Counted from the stretch's first letter, positions 26,064 through 34,164 are shown. The stretch is 64,000 nucleotides of DNA from Mycobacterium sp. SMC-4 (GCF_025263265.1 NZ_CP079869.1:4464001-4528000); one strand, 5' to 3'. Notes: generated by a model from the sequence alone, not told the origin. Numbers and translations: made by a program.

Positions 26064-27156
26064 GGACTTCCAGGGTCGCGACAGCCATCTCCGACAGCAC
26101 CTCGTCGACGTCGTTGCGGCGTGCAAAGGCGCGGCGCTGCCGGGTGGCACCGTTGCCTCGGGCCGCGACCTCGGCGAGACCGGCGGTGACGAAGTCGTAG
26201 TCACCGACCATCTCCAACGCCGGGCGCACCCGTGCGACCAACCGGTCGAGCACGGTCGTCATCGGCACCGCCGCGTGGTCCTGCCAATCGACACCGTCGC
26301 CGTCGATGCCGTCGCGGGCAGCCTTCCAGTAGGCCGCCTTGAGCGCGTACGGCGCCACCGGCTGCATCGGCGTGCCGCGACGCTCGTCCTCAAGGGCAGT
26401 CAGCACGCATCCGCGCACCAGTGCGGCCAACAGCACGGTCTCTTCTACGGTCGCAGGAACGTCGGCGACTCTGATCTCGACGGTCGGGAAGTCCGCCGAC
26501 GGTCGCACATCCCAATAGACCATTCCGTCGTCACGCATCGCCCCCGTCCTGACCAGCAGCTCTACCGCGGCGTCGTACTCGTCGGCGGAGTCGAAGTGCG
26601 GTGGCGGACCGGCGCTGGGCCAGCGTGCCCAGAGCACGCTGCGCCAGCTGGCGTGGCCGGTGTCGGAGTTGCGGTAGATCGCCGAATTCGCCGTCAACGC
26701 CAGCATCGCCGGCAACCACGGGCGGAGCCGATTGCTGACCTGGATCGCCGCCTCACGGTCGGGAACCTCGACATGCACATGGCACCCACAGATCCCCTGC
26801 TCGTGGGCGATCATGCCGAAACGCTCACCGATGTCCCGGTAGCGCGGGGTGTCGGTGACCGGAAACGCACGGGGCAAGGTCGGCGGCAGCGCCACGGCCA
26901 ACAGCTGAGCTCCGGCGCGCTGCGCGGCGGCCGCCGCCACCCGGCGTAGCCGAAGCAAGTCGCTGCGCAGGTCGGTGGTGGTGTCCACCACCGCGCTGGC
27001 GGTCTCGACCTGGCAGCTGGTCAGTTCCAGCTGGAGGTCGACGCCGTCCTTGGCCGCATGTTCGGCGACGGACCGGTTGTAGGGCACCGGGGCCCCGGAG
27101 GCTGGGTCGACGAGAAGGAACTCTTCCTCGACCCCGAATGTGGGTGTGCTGGCCAT
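26056..27156 (-). CDS. YbdK-type carboxylate-amine ligase (GCS2 family)
   Basis: A 366-residue ATP-dependent ligase of the glutamate-cysteine ligase 2 family (Rv0433/YbdK type). Metal- and substrate-binding motifs: FGVEEEFLLVDP at the N-terminus, ELTSCQVETASAV, CGCHVHVEVPDREAAI, RPSADFPTVEIRVADVP. ATG 27156 (MASTPTFGVEEEF) is chosen; a longer ORF from 27252 runs through a hairpin. It lies end to end with rskA. It probably makes a gamma-glutamyl or similar amide, which is notable given the gamma-glutamyl fusion enzyme nearby. Confidence 0.9.
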   Translation of the reverse strand: MASTPTFGVEEEFLLVDPASGAPVPYNRSVAEHAAKDGVDLQLELTSCQVETASAVVDTTTDLRSDLLRLRRVAAAAAQRAGAQLLAVALPPTLPRAFPVTDTPRYRDIGERFGMIAHEQGICGCHVHVEVPDREAAIQVSNRLRPWLPAMLALTANSAIYRNSDTGHASWRSVLWARWPSAGPPPHFDSADEYDAAVELLVRTGAMRDDGMVYWDVRPSADFPTVEIRVADVPATVEETVLLAALVRGCVLTALEDERRGTPMQPVAPYALKAAYWKAARDGIDGDGVDWQDHAAVPMTTVLDRLVARVRPALEMVGDYDFVTAGLAEVAARGNGATRQRRAFARRNDVDEVLSEMAVATLEVLR

Positions 27157-27169
27157 AGCCGAAAATATT

Positions 27170-27207
27170 GATCCGGCCCGTCGGATAGTTCGACGACGGG
27201 CCGGATC
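27170..27207. repeat. perfect 14-bp stem-loop between divergent genes
   Basis: GATCCGGCCCGTCG at 27170-27183 pairs with CGACGGGCCGGATC at 27194-27207 around a 10-base loop. It lies 14 bases before the YbdK start on the minus strand and 70 bases before the LLM start. There is no T-run, so it could be an mRNA leader structure or a DNA-binding dyad rather than a terminator. Confidence 0.6.
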
Positions 27208-27277
27208 GGTGCGATGAAAGTCGATTGCTTTTATGCCCCTGCCGATTCCCATTCAAACCTGGTCCTAGGATCACGAT

Positions 27278-28102
27278 GTGGCAACGAAATTCCGGTTCGG
27301 GGTCGGCGTCACCCGGGTCGGTTCCCGGGCCCAACTCCAGGACGCCGCCCGGCGAGCCGAGGACCTCGGCTTCGACGTCCTGCATGTCCCCGATCATCTG
27401 GGCGGCCCGGCCCCGTTCCCGGTGATGACCGCGGTCGCGATGACCACCTCCACACTTCGGGTGGGCACCTTCGTCATCAACTCGGCGTTCTACCGGCCCG
27501 CACTGCTGGCTCGTGACGTCTCCGCGCTGCACGACCTGAGCGGCGGCCGCTTCGAACTCGGGCTGGGCACCGGTTATGTCAAAGAAGAGTTCGACGCCGC
27601 AGGGATCGCGTTCCCCAGTGCCGGAGAGCGCGTCGATCACCTTGAGCTCACCACGCAGTACATCAGCGCACGCCTACCCGACGTCCCGATCATGATCGCC
27701 GGCAACGGAAACCGCGTGTTGCGAATCGCGGCGCGGTCGGCCGACATCATCGGGCTGACGGGCGGTGACCGGGCCGCGACAGTCGGGCAGGATCCGCTGG
27801 CCGAGCGGATTGCCCACGTCCGCGACGCCGCCGGTGAGCGTTTCGACCGCCTCGAGCTCAATCTGGCGATCACCGCGATGCCGGTCGATGACTCCGGTCG
27901 GCCCGATCTGACGATTCCCCGGATCTCGTTGCCCGGCCTCTCCGATGAGGAGCTGCTGCGCCATCCGGGAGTGTTGTCGGGCTCCGCCGATGAGATCGCC
28001 GAACGCATCCGCGGGTACCGCGACGTCTACGGCATCAGCTATCTGATCGTGCAGATGCGCCACGCCGAGGCGTTCGCGAAGGTGATCGAGCTGCTCGGGT
28101 AG
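27278..28102 (+). CDS. LLM-class F420-dependent oxidoreductase (TIGR03621-like)
   Basis: A 274-residue luciferase-like protein starting at GTG: FGVGVTRVGSRAQLQDAARRAEDLGF, DVLHVPDHLGG, GGRFELGLGTGYVKEEFDAAG and VPIMIAGNGNRVLRIAARSADIIGL. These match the subgroup often called TIGR03621, thought to bind F420. It is monocistronic and converges with the small oxidase subunit gene, 4 bases apart. Substrate unknown. Confidence 0.87.
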   Translation: MATKFRFGVGVTRVGSRAQLQDAARRAEDLGFDVLHVPDHLGGPAPFPVMTAVAMTTSTLRVGTFVINSAFYRPALLARDVSALHDLSGGRFELGLGTGYVKEEFDAAGIAFPSAGERVDHLELTTQYISARLPDVPIMIAGNGNRVLRIAARSADIIGLTGGDRAATVGQDPLAERIAHVRDAAGERFDRLELNLAITAMPVDDSGRPDLTIPRISLPGLSDEELLRHPGVLSGSADEIAERIRGYRDVYGISYLIVQMRHAEAFAKVIELLG

Positions 28103-28106
28103 CGAA

Positions 28107-28376
28107 TCACAGCCACAGGTACAGCGCCGAGAGCACGGCCCACAGCGCGACGCAGTAGCCCTCGAACGCGGCGCGCAGCGGGAGCGGCGCGTGCCGTAAC
28201 TCCATGAAGTCCAAGCCCACCAGCCGGACCTTGATCGCGGCGATCGCCAGCACGATCACCACCGCGGCAGACCCGGCTCCGTGGTCGGCGCCGACGGCCC
28301 AGGACACCACGGTGGCGGCCACCAGCAGCACCCAGGTGGACAGGGCGCGGGGTCCGATGAGGCGGAGGGCGGTCAT
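28107..28376 (-). CDS. cytochrome c oxidase subunit IV-like membrane protein (NorF type)
   Basis: An 89-residue protein with three hydrophobic helices (about 9-27, 34-52, 70-88). IKVRLVGLDFMELRHAP between helices 2 and 3 is the signature of the prokaryotic COX4/NorF family. It starts 2 bases after the stop of the subunit III-like gene and ends the three-gene unit. No catalytic subunit I is near, so it may serve another membrane oxidase or a P450 system. Confidence 0.85.
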   Translation of the reverse strand: MTALRLIGPRALSTWVLLVAATVVSWAVGADHGAGSAAVVIVLAIAAIKVRLVGLDFMELRHAPLPLRAAFEGYCVALWAVLSALYLWL

Positions 28377-28377
28377 C

Positions 28378-28965
28378 TCAGCTCACCAGATAGAGCAATG
28401 CGAACAGCACGATCCACAGCAGGTCCACCAGGTGCCAGAAGCACGCGGCGCTCTCCACCAGCGCGGTGCGCGTCGGGCTGAGTTCGGAGCGGCGGGCCTG
28501 GCTGGCCATGAACGCCAGTGCGCCCAACCCCAGGCACACGTGGAAGAGGTGCAGGCCGGTCAGGATGAAGTAGTAGAGGTAGAAGTCGTTTTCGCCGGGT
28601 CCGTGTCCGGCACCTGCCAGTGAGGCGTACTCGAAGACCTTGAGGGCGACGAAGGCCGCCCCGCAGGCTATCGCGGCCAGCGCCGCCCGGCCGGCCAGAA
28701 CCGGGAGTGCCGCGCGCTGCGCGGCGATGCTCAGCACGACGAACAGCGAGCTGGTGAGCAACACCAGGGTGTTGGTCACGCCGACGCCGAGGTGCAAGGT
28801 GGTGCGGGCCGCTTCGAACACCTCCGGCGCCGTCGCGCGCTGTACCAGGAAGGTCACGAAGAAGGCACCGAAGACGAGCATGTCCCCGAACAGGAACACC
28901 CAGGTGCCGGCTTCGCCGGGGACCCGTCGCGCGGCGCTCGGCAGCCTGGTGACCGTAGCGGTCAT
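28378..28965 (-). CDS. cytochrome c oxidase subunit III-like protein (NorE type)
   Basis: A 195-residue, five-helix membrane protein of the COX3 family: PGEAGTWVFLFGDMLVFGAFF, TNTLVLLTSSLFVVLS, LYYFILTGLHLFHVCLG and AACFWHLVDLLWIVLFALLYL. The short form and its pairing with a NorF-like gene indicate NorE rather than the aa3 oxidase subunit. ATG 28965 overlaps the upstream gene by 4 bases. No subunit I or II gene is present here. Confidence 0.88.
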   Translation of the reverse strand: MTATVTRLPSAARRVPGEAGTWVFLFGDMLVFGAFFVTFLVQRATAPEVFEAARTTLHLGVGVTNTLVLLTSSLFVVLSIAAQRAALPVLAGRAALAAIACGAAFVALKVFEYASLAGAGHGPGENDFYLYYFILTGLHLFHVCLGLGALAFMASQARRSELSPTRTALVESAACFWHLVDLLWIVLFALLYLVS

Positions 28966-29708
28966 ACCCGTTGTGCCTGTTCGGCGTTGATCGACTTCAA
29001 GAGCACCGCCGTCGTCGAGAACAGCCAGATCACCAGCACCAGGCCAGGGATGTAGAAGGCGAAGACCCCGTTCCAGGCCAGCGGCCCGTCGTTGAATACG
29101 ACCACCACGCAGCCGGGCAGCGACAGGGTGGCCACCCACAGGTTGAGATAGCCGTACCAGCGCGGAAATGTCGGCGGCTCGGCGGTGTCGACGAACGCGG
29201 CGATCGCGAGGGTGATGTTCTGAACGATGATCGTGCCGACGATGCCGATGAACCACAGCCAGAAGACGTCGTTGAGCGCCTGGGTCAGTTCAGCGGAGCG
29301 TTGCTCGGGGCGATAGGCCGCCACTCCGAGGAAGAACTGCGGAAAGATCAGCGCAGGCACGAACACCGTCGCAGCCATCAGCTGGGTCGTGGCCAGCATT
29401 CCCCAGCCACCCTCGACGCGGCGGATACGCACGATGATGGCAGCCAGGAACGGTAGCGCCAGAGCGGCGCTGAGCAGTGCGCCCGAGACGCCGAAACGAA
29501 TCCACAGCTTGTGGTCGACGAAGAAGGTGGCGATCTCGTCGGCCGACGACACCGGTGACAGCGGTGGAAACAGCTGGGCAATACCGGAAAAGCTCGCGCC
29601 GTAGAGCAGGATCATGATGCTGCCGCACCAGGCGCCGATACGTTGCAGGGTCAGCTCCACCTTGGGCACGGTACCGGCCCCACCCCGAAGTTTTGACATT
29701 TTTGCCAT
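28962..29708 (-). CDS. seven-helix-type membrane protein of unknown function
   Basis: A 248-residue protein with about six to seven membrane segments (around 27-45, 70-92, 100-125, 145-170, 190-207, 212-235). Notable loops are FPPLSPVSSADEIATFFVDH after helix 1 and AYRPEQRSAELTQALNDVFWLWF. No known domain is recognised. It is translationally coupled to the NorE-like gene, so it may be the missing membrane partner of the NorE/NorF pair. The start could also be Met4. Confidence 0.75.
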   Translation of the reverse strand: MAKMSKLRGGAGTVPKVELTLQRIGAWCGSIMILLYGASFSGIAQLFPPLSPVSSADEIATFFVDHKLWIRFGVSGALLSAALALPFLAAIIVRIRRVEGGWGMLATTQLMAATVFVPALIFPQFFLGVAAYRPEQRSAELTQALNDVFWLWFIGIVGTIIVQNITLAIAAFVDTAEPPTFPRWYGYLNLWVATLSLPGCVVVVFNDGPLAWNGVFAFYIPGLVLVIWLFSTTAVLLKSINAEQAQRV

Positions 29709-29732
29709 AACTTGTGCGGGCTCCCGCTGCTG

Positions 29733-30536
29733 TCACTGCGGTGTCGACCGCGGTGATCGGCTCAGCGTGATGGCGCTCTGGTAAGTGATGCGCACGGCTC
29801 CGGTGGCCGGCTCCCGGTCGATGACGGCGTCGACTTCGTAGACGTTTCGCAGCAGATCCTGGCTGAACACCTCGGCGGGTGCCCCTGCTGCGGCCACCGT
29901 CCCGCTGTCGAGCACGACGACGTGGTCACAGTAGCGAGCGGCCAGGTTGAGGTCATGCAGGGCGATGACGCACGTCGCGTTCAGCGAGCGCAGCAGCTCG
30001 AGCAGTTCCAGTTGGTGTCGGATGTCGAGGTGGTTGGTCGGTTCGTCGAGCAGGATCTCGCGCGGCTGCTGCGCCAGCGCACGGGCCAGTTGAGCGCGCT
30101 GCTTCTCACCGCCGGACAGGCTGTGCCAGTTGCGGTGTTGCTTGTCGGCGATGTCGACCTGCTCCAGCGCGGCGTCGATGATCTGATGGTCGGCTTCGGT
30201 GAGCGGGTCGAAGCGGCCCCGGAACGGAGTGCGGCCGAGCTCGACGACCTGGCGCACCGTGAGGTCGGTGTGCGCCGAGGTGTCCTGCTCGACGACGGCG
30301 AGTCGACGGGCGATCGTCCGGCGCCGCTGCGATGCCAGGTCGACGCCGTCGTAGTGGATCTGTCCGGCCTGCGGCCGCCGCAATCCGGCCAGCAGTCGTA
30401 GCAGCGTCGTCTTGCCCGACCCGTTCGGACCGAGCAGCCCGACCAGCTGACCGTCGTGGGCGTCGAGGTCGACCCGCTCGAGCAGTCGGGCATTCTTGAC
30501 CGAGAACGAGACCGCGGTGGCGCAGATGTGCCCCAT
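29733..30536 (-). CDS. ABC transporter ATPase (BtuD/FecE type)
   Basis: A 267-residue importer ATPase. Walker A GPNGSGKTT at 36-44, signature LSGGEKQRAQLARAL, Walker B EILLDEPTNHLD, and switch His in IALHDLNLAARYCDH. It is the last gene of the operon under the cobalamin riboswitch, after BtuC-like permease (43-base gap). It powers uptake of a corrinoid, or of F420-0 if the family label (TIGR03873) is right. Confidence 0.88.
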   Translation of the reverse strand: MGHICATAVSFSVKNARLLERVDLDAHDGQLVGLLGPNGSGKTTLLRLLAGLRRPQAGQIHYDGVDLASQRRRTIARRLAVVEQDTSAHTDLTVRQVVELGRTPFRGRFDPLTEADHQIIDAALEQVDIADKQHRNWHSLSGGEKQRAQLARALAQQPREILLDEPTNHLDIRHQLELLELLRSLNATCVIALHDLNLAARYCDHVVVLDSGTVAAAGAPAEVFSQDLLRNVYEVDAVIDREPATGAVRITYQSAITLSRSPRSTPQ

Positions 30537-30579
30537 CAGGACCTCACCCGCCGCAGGACGAGTGCGAACGCGACATCGA

Positions 30580-31659
30580 TCATGGCAACGGTCTTCGGCG
30601 CGCGAGGATCAACACGAAGATCGGCACCCCGACCATTGCGGTGACCACACCGACAGGCAGTTCCTGCGGTTCGAACACCGTGCGCGCCACCGCGTCCACC
30701 CACACCAGAAAGATCGCTCCGACCAGTGCGCTGACGACGAGCAGCCGACGGTGCAAGGGACCCACGACGATTCGTGCCGCGTGTGGGATCACGAGTCCGA
30801 CAAAGCCGATGGCACCCGCAGCACTGACCAGGACTGCGGTCAACAGAGCTGTGACGACCAACAGCACGATCCGGACCTGTGTGACCGAGATGCCAAGTGA
30901 GGCAGCGGTATCCCGGCCGAACACGAACGCGTCCAACGCGTCGGCCTGACTCAGGCACACCGCGAGGCTGAGCACGCAAATGGCGCCGCACAGCGCGACT
31001 TGATTCCAGCTGGCACCGCCGAGCGAGCCGAGCAGCCAGAACAGCACTCCGCGGGTCTGTTGGGCATCGGCAGAGGAAAACACCACGAAAGCGGTCACTG
31101 CCGAAAACAGTTCGGTGGCAGCAACACCGGCGAGAACGACGCGCGCCGTCCCACCGCCGACCAGCGCTGCGAGCACCAAGACGAAACCGAAAGCCGCCAG
31201 TGCGCCGGCAAACGCTCCCCCGGACAGTCCGAGAAACCCACCTACTCCGGTCACGATGACCAGCACCGCGCCGGTCGAGGCTCCCGAGGAGATGCCCAGA
31301 ATGAACGGATCGGCGAGCGGGTTGCGCATCATCGACTGCAGGACCACACCGACGACGGCCAGCCCCGCGCCGCAGATCGCTGCCAACAGCGCGCCGGGCA
31401 GACGCAACTGCCACACAATCGCGTCGTCGATCAAGGACAGGTCCGAGGGTGCGTTCCACACGTGCCGAGCGATGATGCGGTATACGTCACCGACGCTGAG
31501 GTCGGCCGGACCGATGGTGATCGCTGCCGCGATCGACAGCGCCAGCCCGCCGATTCCGATGAGCGCAACCAACGGCATCGCCACCGAGCGCGGACGTCGC
31601 CGGGCCGGGCGGCGCTGCGCTCCGAGCTGCGGTGTGGTCAGAGTCGACGGCGGGGTCAC
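30580..31659 (-). CDS. ABC transporter permease (BtuC/FecCD type)
   Basis: A 359-residue permease with about ten membrane helices. FecCD motifs: LRLPGALLAAICGAGLAVVGVVLQ, NPLADPFILGISSGASTGAVLV, GRDTAASLGISVTQVR (the loop touching the ATPase) and GAIGFVGLVIPHAARIVVG. GTG 31659 overlaps the methyltransferase stop by 4 bases. It forms the channel of the riboswitch-controlled importer. Confidence 0.9.
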   Translation of the reverse strand: MTPPSTLTTPQLGAQRRPARRRPRSVAMPLVALIGIGGLALSIAAAITIGPADLSVGDVYRIIARHVWNAPSDLSLIDDAIVWQLRLPGALLAAICGAGLAVVGVVLQSMMRNPLADPFILGISSGASTGAVLVIVTGVGGFLGLSGGAFAGALAAFGFVLVLAALVGGGTARVVLAGVAATELFSAVTAFVVFSSADAQQTRGVLFWLLGSLGGASWNQVALCGAICVLSLAVCLSQADALDAFVFGRDTAASLGISVTQVRIVLLVVTALLTAVLVSAAGAIGFVGLVIPHAARIVVGPLHRRLLVVSALVGAIFLVWVDAVARTVFEPQELPVGVVTAMVGVPIFVLILARRRPLP

Positions 31660-32429
31660 TTCATGCCGAGCACAACGTAGTCATCGAGGATTTGCCACAC
31701 CGTTGCCACTTCGGTGAATCCAGCTTGCACCAGCGCCGCCAGATGGAAATCCACCGCGGTCGGCGGGGAGTCGGGCCTGTCGGCGAAACGCTGCTCGCGT
31801 TGTGCGGCAAGTGCAGCTGCGCCGGGTCGGGAGCTCACGTCTTCCCACCACGCATCCCAGGTCAGCGCCCCGTTGGCATACGCACGCTGCTGGGTGGCCT
31901 CGTCATGTGCCGCGGCCAGGCGGCGCAACCTGGGCAGGCGGTGGTCGAAGCGGAAGTGGTCTCCATTCAACAGCACTCCGCCGGAAGCCAGCAGTGATGA
32001 AGCCCCGCAGTAGACGCGGACCAGTTCGTCGGGCGGTAGCCAGTGCAGGGCCGTGGTCGACACCACCGCGTCCGGCACGCGCCCGTCGAGTGCGGTGGTC
32101 ACGGCCGCCGTCCAACCGTCGTCCTGCAGGTCGGCATCCAACACGGTCATTCGCCGGCCGTGGACTCCCCCGACGGCGCGCGCGGCGATGTCGAGCAACA
32201 GCGGATCGTGGTCGACGGCCAGCACGGTCGCCTCGGGTATCGCGTCGAGAATCCGAGCGCTCAACGACCCTGGTCCGCAGGCCAAGTCGACCACCAACGG
32301 TGCCCGACCGCAGGCAAGTCCGACCGTTTCGACGATGATGCGGAATCGGCCTTCACGGTCAGCAATGTAGGCGGCCTGCTGGGCATCCCATGCTGCGAGC
32401 AGCGCACTGGGGTCACTGACTGCGGTCAT
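31656..32429 (-). CDS. SAM-dependent methyltransferase inside the transporter operon
   Basis: A 257-residue class I methyltransferase: motif I VVDLACGPGSLSARIL, acidic motif VLAVDHDPLLLD, and DAVVSTTALHWLPPDELVR, which is the trans-aconitate/ubiquinone methyltransferase type. ATG 32429 overlaps the binding-protein stop by 4 bases and its own stop overlaps the permease start by 4, so it is a true operon member. It may act on the imported cofactor or its breakdown product; this is inference from position only. Confidence 0.85.
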   Translation of the reverse strand: MTAVSDPSALLAAWDAQQAAYIADREGRFRIIVETVGLACGRAPLVVDLACGPGSLSARILDAIPEATVLAVDHDPLLLDIAARAVGGVHGRRMTVLDADLQDDGWTAAVTTALDGRVPDAVVSTTALHWLPPDELVRVYCGASSLLASGGVLLNGDHFRFDHRLPRLRRLAAAHDEATQQRAYANGALTWDAWWEDVSSRPGAAALAAQREQRFADRPDSPPTAVDFHLAALVQAGFTEVATVWQILDDYVVLGMK

Positions 32430-33487
32430 CGATCGACCATCCCCAGCGAGCGCAGCCCGGCCGCGACCTTCTCGACGGCATCGACGTTGCGCAGCGACGG
32501 GTCCATCTCGCTGCCGGACAACACGATCCACCGTCGTTCCCGCACCGCCGTCAGCTGACTGGCGACCGGATCTGACTCCAGGAACTCGATTTTGGCGGCG
32601 ATGCTGTCCCCATCGTCGCCGCGGGTGAGGTCAGCCAGCACCAGAACGTCGGGATCGCGGTCCAGAATCGCCTCCCAGGAAATCTCCGGCCACAGTTGGC
32701 GGTTGTCGGCGAAGGCGTTGGTCGCACCAACGGCTTCGGTGATGATGCCCGGTGCCCCACAGCAGCCCGCGATGTAGGGCGCCTTCGTCGAGGAATACCA
32801 CCACATCAACGAGAGGCCGTTGGCGTCCAGGCCATCCGCTGCGGTCGCCATTCTGCTGCTGAGGGAGGAGATCAGCTCTTCCCCACGCTCGGAAACACCG
32901 AAGATTGTTGCTACATCGCTGATTTCAGCGTAGAGGTCATCCGGTGTCAAAGCCCGCTCCTGCTGCGCATTCTGGCCGGTGCATTCGCTCGATGACTGAT
33001 AGGTCGGCACGCCGAGGCTTTCGAAGCGATCACGCGGCGCGACACCCTCGTCGGTGAACGACCAGTCGAAGATGGCGTAGATGAAGTCCGGCTTCTCACT
33101 AAGCACCCGTTCCAACGACGGATGGTCGTTGCTCAGGACGGGCACCTTGGCATTCTCGGCGGCAAGATCGGGCAGCACGGGGTCACTCCACGACGCGGTA
33201 CCGACCATCCGGTCGGCAAGCCCGAGGGTCAGCAGGAGTTCGGTTGCCGGCTGATCGATGGTGATCGCCCGTTGCGGCGGCGCGTTCACCACCACGGTGC
33301 GGCCGCAGTTCTGGACCGTGACGTGGTAATTCCCAGCCGAGGGGCCCGCGGGGGCGGCGGCCGGAGGGGCACCCGCGGTAGCGCTGCAACCGGCAAGCAG
33401 GCCGATCAGCAGAGCCGACAATCCGATATTTCGCCAACGTCCAGACACCCGACGCCTTCCGATCCGGGACCCAATCGCGAGGTCCAT
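32426..33487 (-). CDS. ABC transporter lipoprotein (BtuF-like, TIGR03868-like)
   Basis: A 353-residue substrate-binding lipoprotein. Signal and lipobox LLIGLLAGCSA end near residue 33. Binding-protein motifs are QRAITIDQPATELLLTLGLAD and WEAILDRDPDVLVLADL. The paired Cys in YIAGCCGAPGIITEAVG and the SSECTG loop are typical of the family labelled F420-0 ABC transporter binding protein. The cobalamin riboswitch upstream argues instead for a corrinoid. Start ATG 33487 is chosen for the signal peptide; a long ORF to 33832 would cover the riboswitch. Confidence 0.87.
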   Translation of the reverse strand: MDLAIGSRIGRRRVSGRWRNIGLSALLIGLLAGCSATAGAPPAAAPAGPSAGNYHVTVQNCGRTVVVNAPPQRAITIDQPATELLLTLGLADRMVGTASWSDPVLPDLAAENAKVPVLSNDHPSLERVLSEKPDFIYAIFDWSFTDEGVAPRDRFESLGVPTYQSSSECTGQNAQQERALTPDDLYAEISDVATIFGVSERGEELISSLSSRMATAADGLDANGLSLMWWYSSTKAPYIAGCCGAPGIITEAVGATNAFADNRQLWPEISWEAILDRDPDVLVLADLTRGDDGDSIAAKIEFLESDPVASQLTAVRERRWIVLSGSEMDPSLRNVDAVEKVAAGLRSLGMVDR

Positions 33488-33498
33488 CCGACAGTCGA

Positions 33499-33520
33499 GC
33501 CCGGCAATGTGCGCCGGGCC
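33499..33520 (-). promoter_or_regulatory. expression-platform hairpin
   Basis: On the minus strand GCCCGGC and GCCGGGC pair around a short loop directly after the cobalamin aptamer and 12 bases before the ATG. It could hide or reveal the start region, giving translational control. There is no T-run for a classical terminator. Confidence 0.45.
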
Positions 33521-33700
33521 CGAGCCAGCAGGTGTTCGGACTCGGGATCGTCCAGTCGGAGCGCCTTCCCAGACCCGTCGCCGGGTCCAGTGGCCGCTGC
33601 TCCGCCCGTCCCCCATACCGCTGCGCGTCAGCTCCGGCCTCTCACCGGATTCCCTGACCCAACCGAGGTGGGTGCAACTAGCTCGCTGGGACCATACCTC
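33520..33700 (-). ncRNA. cobalamin riboswitch
   Basis: Read on the minus strand, the leader shows the B12-element blocks in order: GGGAATCCGGTGAGAGGCC (33660-33640 region), the GCTGACGCGCAGCGGTATG arm, GCCACTG (33595-33589), GGGAAGGCG, and GAGTCCGAACACCTGC as the 3' block. Order, spacing and orientation fit a class I cobalamin riboswitch. B12 binding should switch off the downstream importer genes. Confidence 0.87.
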
Positions 33701-33767
33701 GCGCGGCGACGTGGTGGCATGGGTAGACCCCGGGCTGGACGCGCGTGACCGCCAGCGCCCGTCCGCT

Positions 33768-33790
33768 TTATTGAAAACCATTTTCAATAA
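33768..33790. promoter_or_regulatory. Zur/Fur-family-like palindrome
   Basis: A perfect inverted repeat: TTATTGAAAA, centre CCA, TTTTCAATAA. The TGAAAA-n3-TTTTCA core is close to mycobacterial Zur (FurB) boxes. It lies about 70 bases upstream of the riboswitch 5' end, where the operon promoter is expected, and is the most AT-rich patch of this region. Confidence 0.6.
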
Positions 33791-33894
33791 GGTATCCGAT
33801 GGCCCACCGACACTCAACCGCGTGGCCGACATCCCCTGCCACGGGACCCGAGAACCATCGCGGGCTCCGACCGACTAGATTCAAGGTGTCCCAC

Positions 33895-33967
33895 GCCCTC
33901 GTAGCTCAGGGGATAGAGCACGGCTCTCCTAAAGCCGGTGTCGCAGGTTCGAATCCTGCCGGGGGCA
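33895..33967 (+). tRNA. tRNA-Arg (CCT)
   Basis: A 73-base cloverleaf. Acceptor GCCCTCG pairs with CGGGGGC, the D arm is TAGCTCAGGGGATAGAGC, anticodon stem CGGCT/AGCCG with loop CTCCTAA gives anticodon CCT (codon AGG), and the T arm is CAGGTTCGAATCCTG. No CCA is encoded. Its 3' part from 33922 is the left attachment site of the island. Confidence 0.97.
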
Positions 33968-33968
33968 C
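33922..33968 (+). repeat. attL: 47-bp direct repeat in tRNA-Arg 3' end
   Basis: These 47 bases, covering the anticodon stem to one base past the tRNA, recur without change at 41454-41500. This is the classical footprint of site-specific integration into a tRNA gene, where the element restores the 3' end of the tRNA. Confidence 0.95.
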
Positions 33969-34016
33969 TTCTCGTTTTTGCAGATCAGGACATGTTTCCG
34001 GGCGGTTGCCCTACTG

Positions 34017-34136
34017 CTAGACCCTCCCCTCTGGTCGGTGCTTGGTCGGTGCTTCGTTGGCATCGGATGGCGTCCTTTAGACGCTGCAGCTGCGCCACCG
34101 AGACTTCGACCGCGCGGTTAGTCGTCGTCGCCATTA
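34017..34136 (-). pseudogene. possible integrase C-terminal relic
   Basis: A minus-strand frame ending at TAG 34017-34019 reads HPEMLMATTTNRAVEVSVA, then QLQRLKDAIRCQRSTDQAPT. It stops 49 bases from attL, exactly where the int gene of pSAM2-like elements ends. The similarity to tyrosine integrase tails is weak, the catalytic Tyr region is not certain, and an upstream in-frame stop isolates it. It could instead be a short ORF from ATG 34136. Confidence 0.3.
34032..34051 (+). repeat. arm-like repeat, left
   Basis: TGGTCGGTGCTTGGTCGGTG holds two copies of TGGTCGGTG. The same 20-mer with one change occurs at 41341-41360, in the same orientation. The two lie 64 and 94 bases inside attL and attR. 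This placement suits integrase arm-type binding sites. Confidence 0.5.
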
Positions 34137-34164
34137 ACATTTCCGGGTGCAGGGAACCGCATGG

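Noticed and set aside
32426-33832. Longer 468-residue form of the binding protein
   Set aside because: The extension reads through the riboswitch and lacks a signal peptide at its start; ATG 33487 gives a normal lipoprotein.
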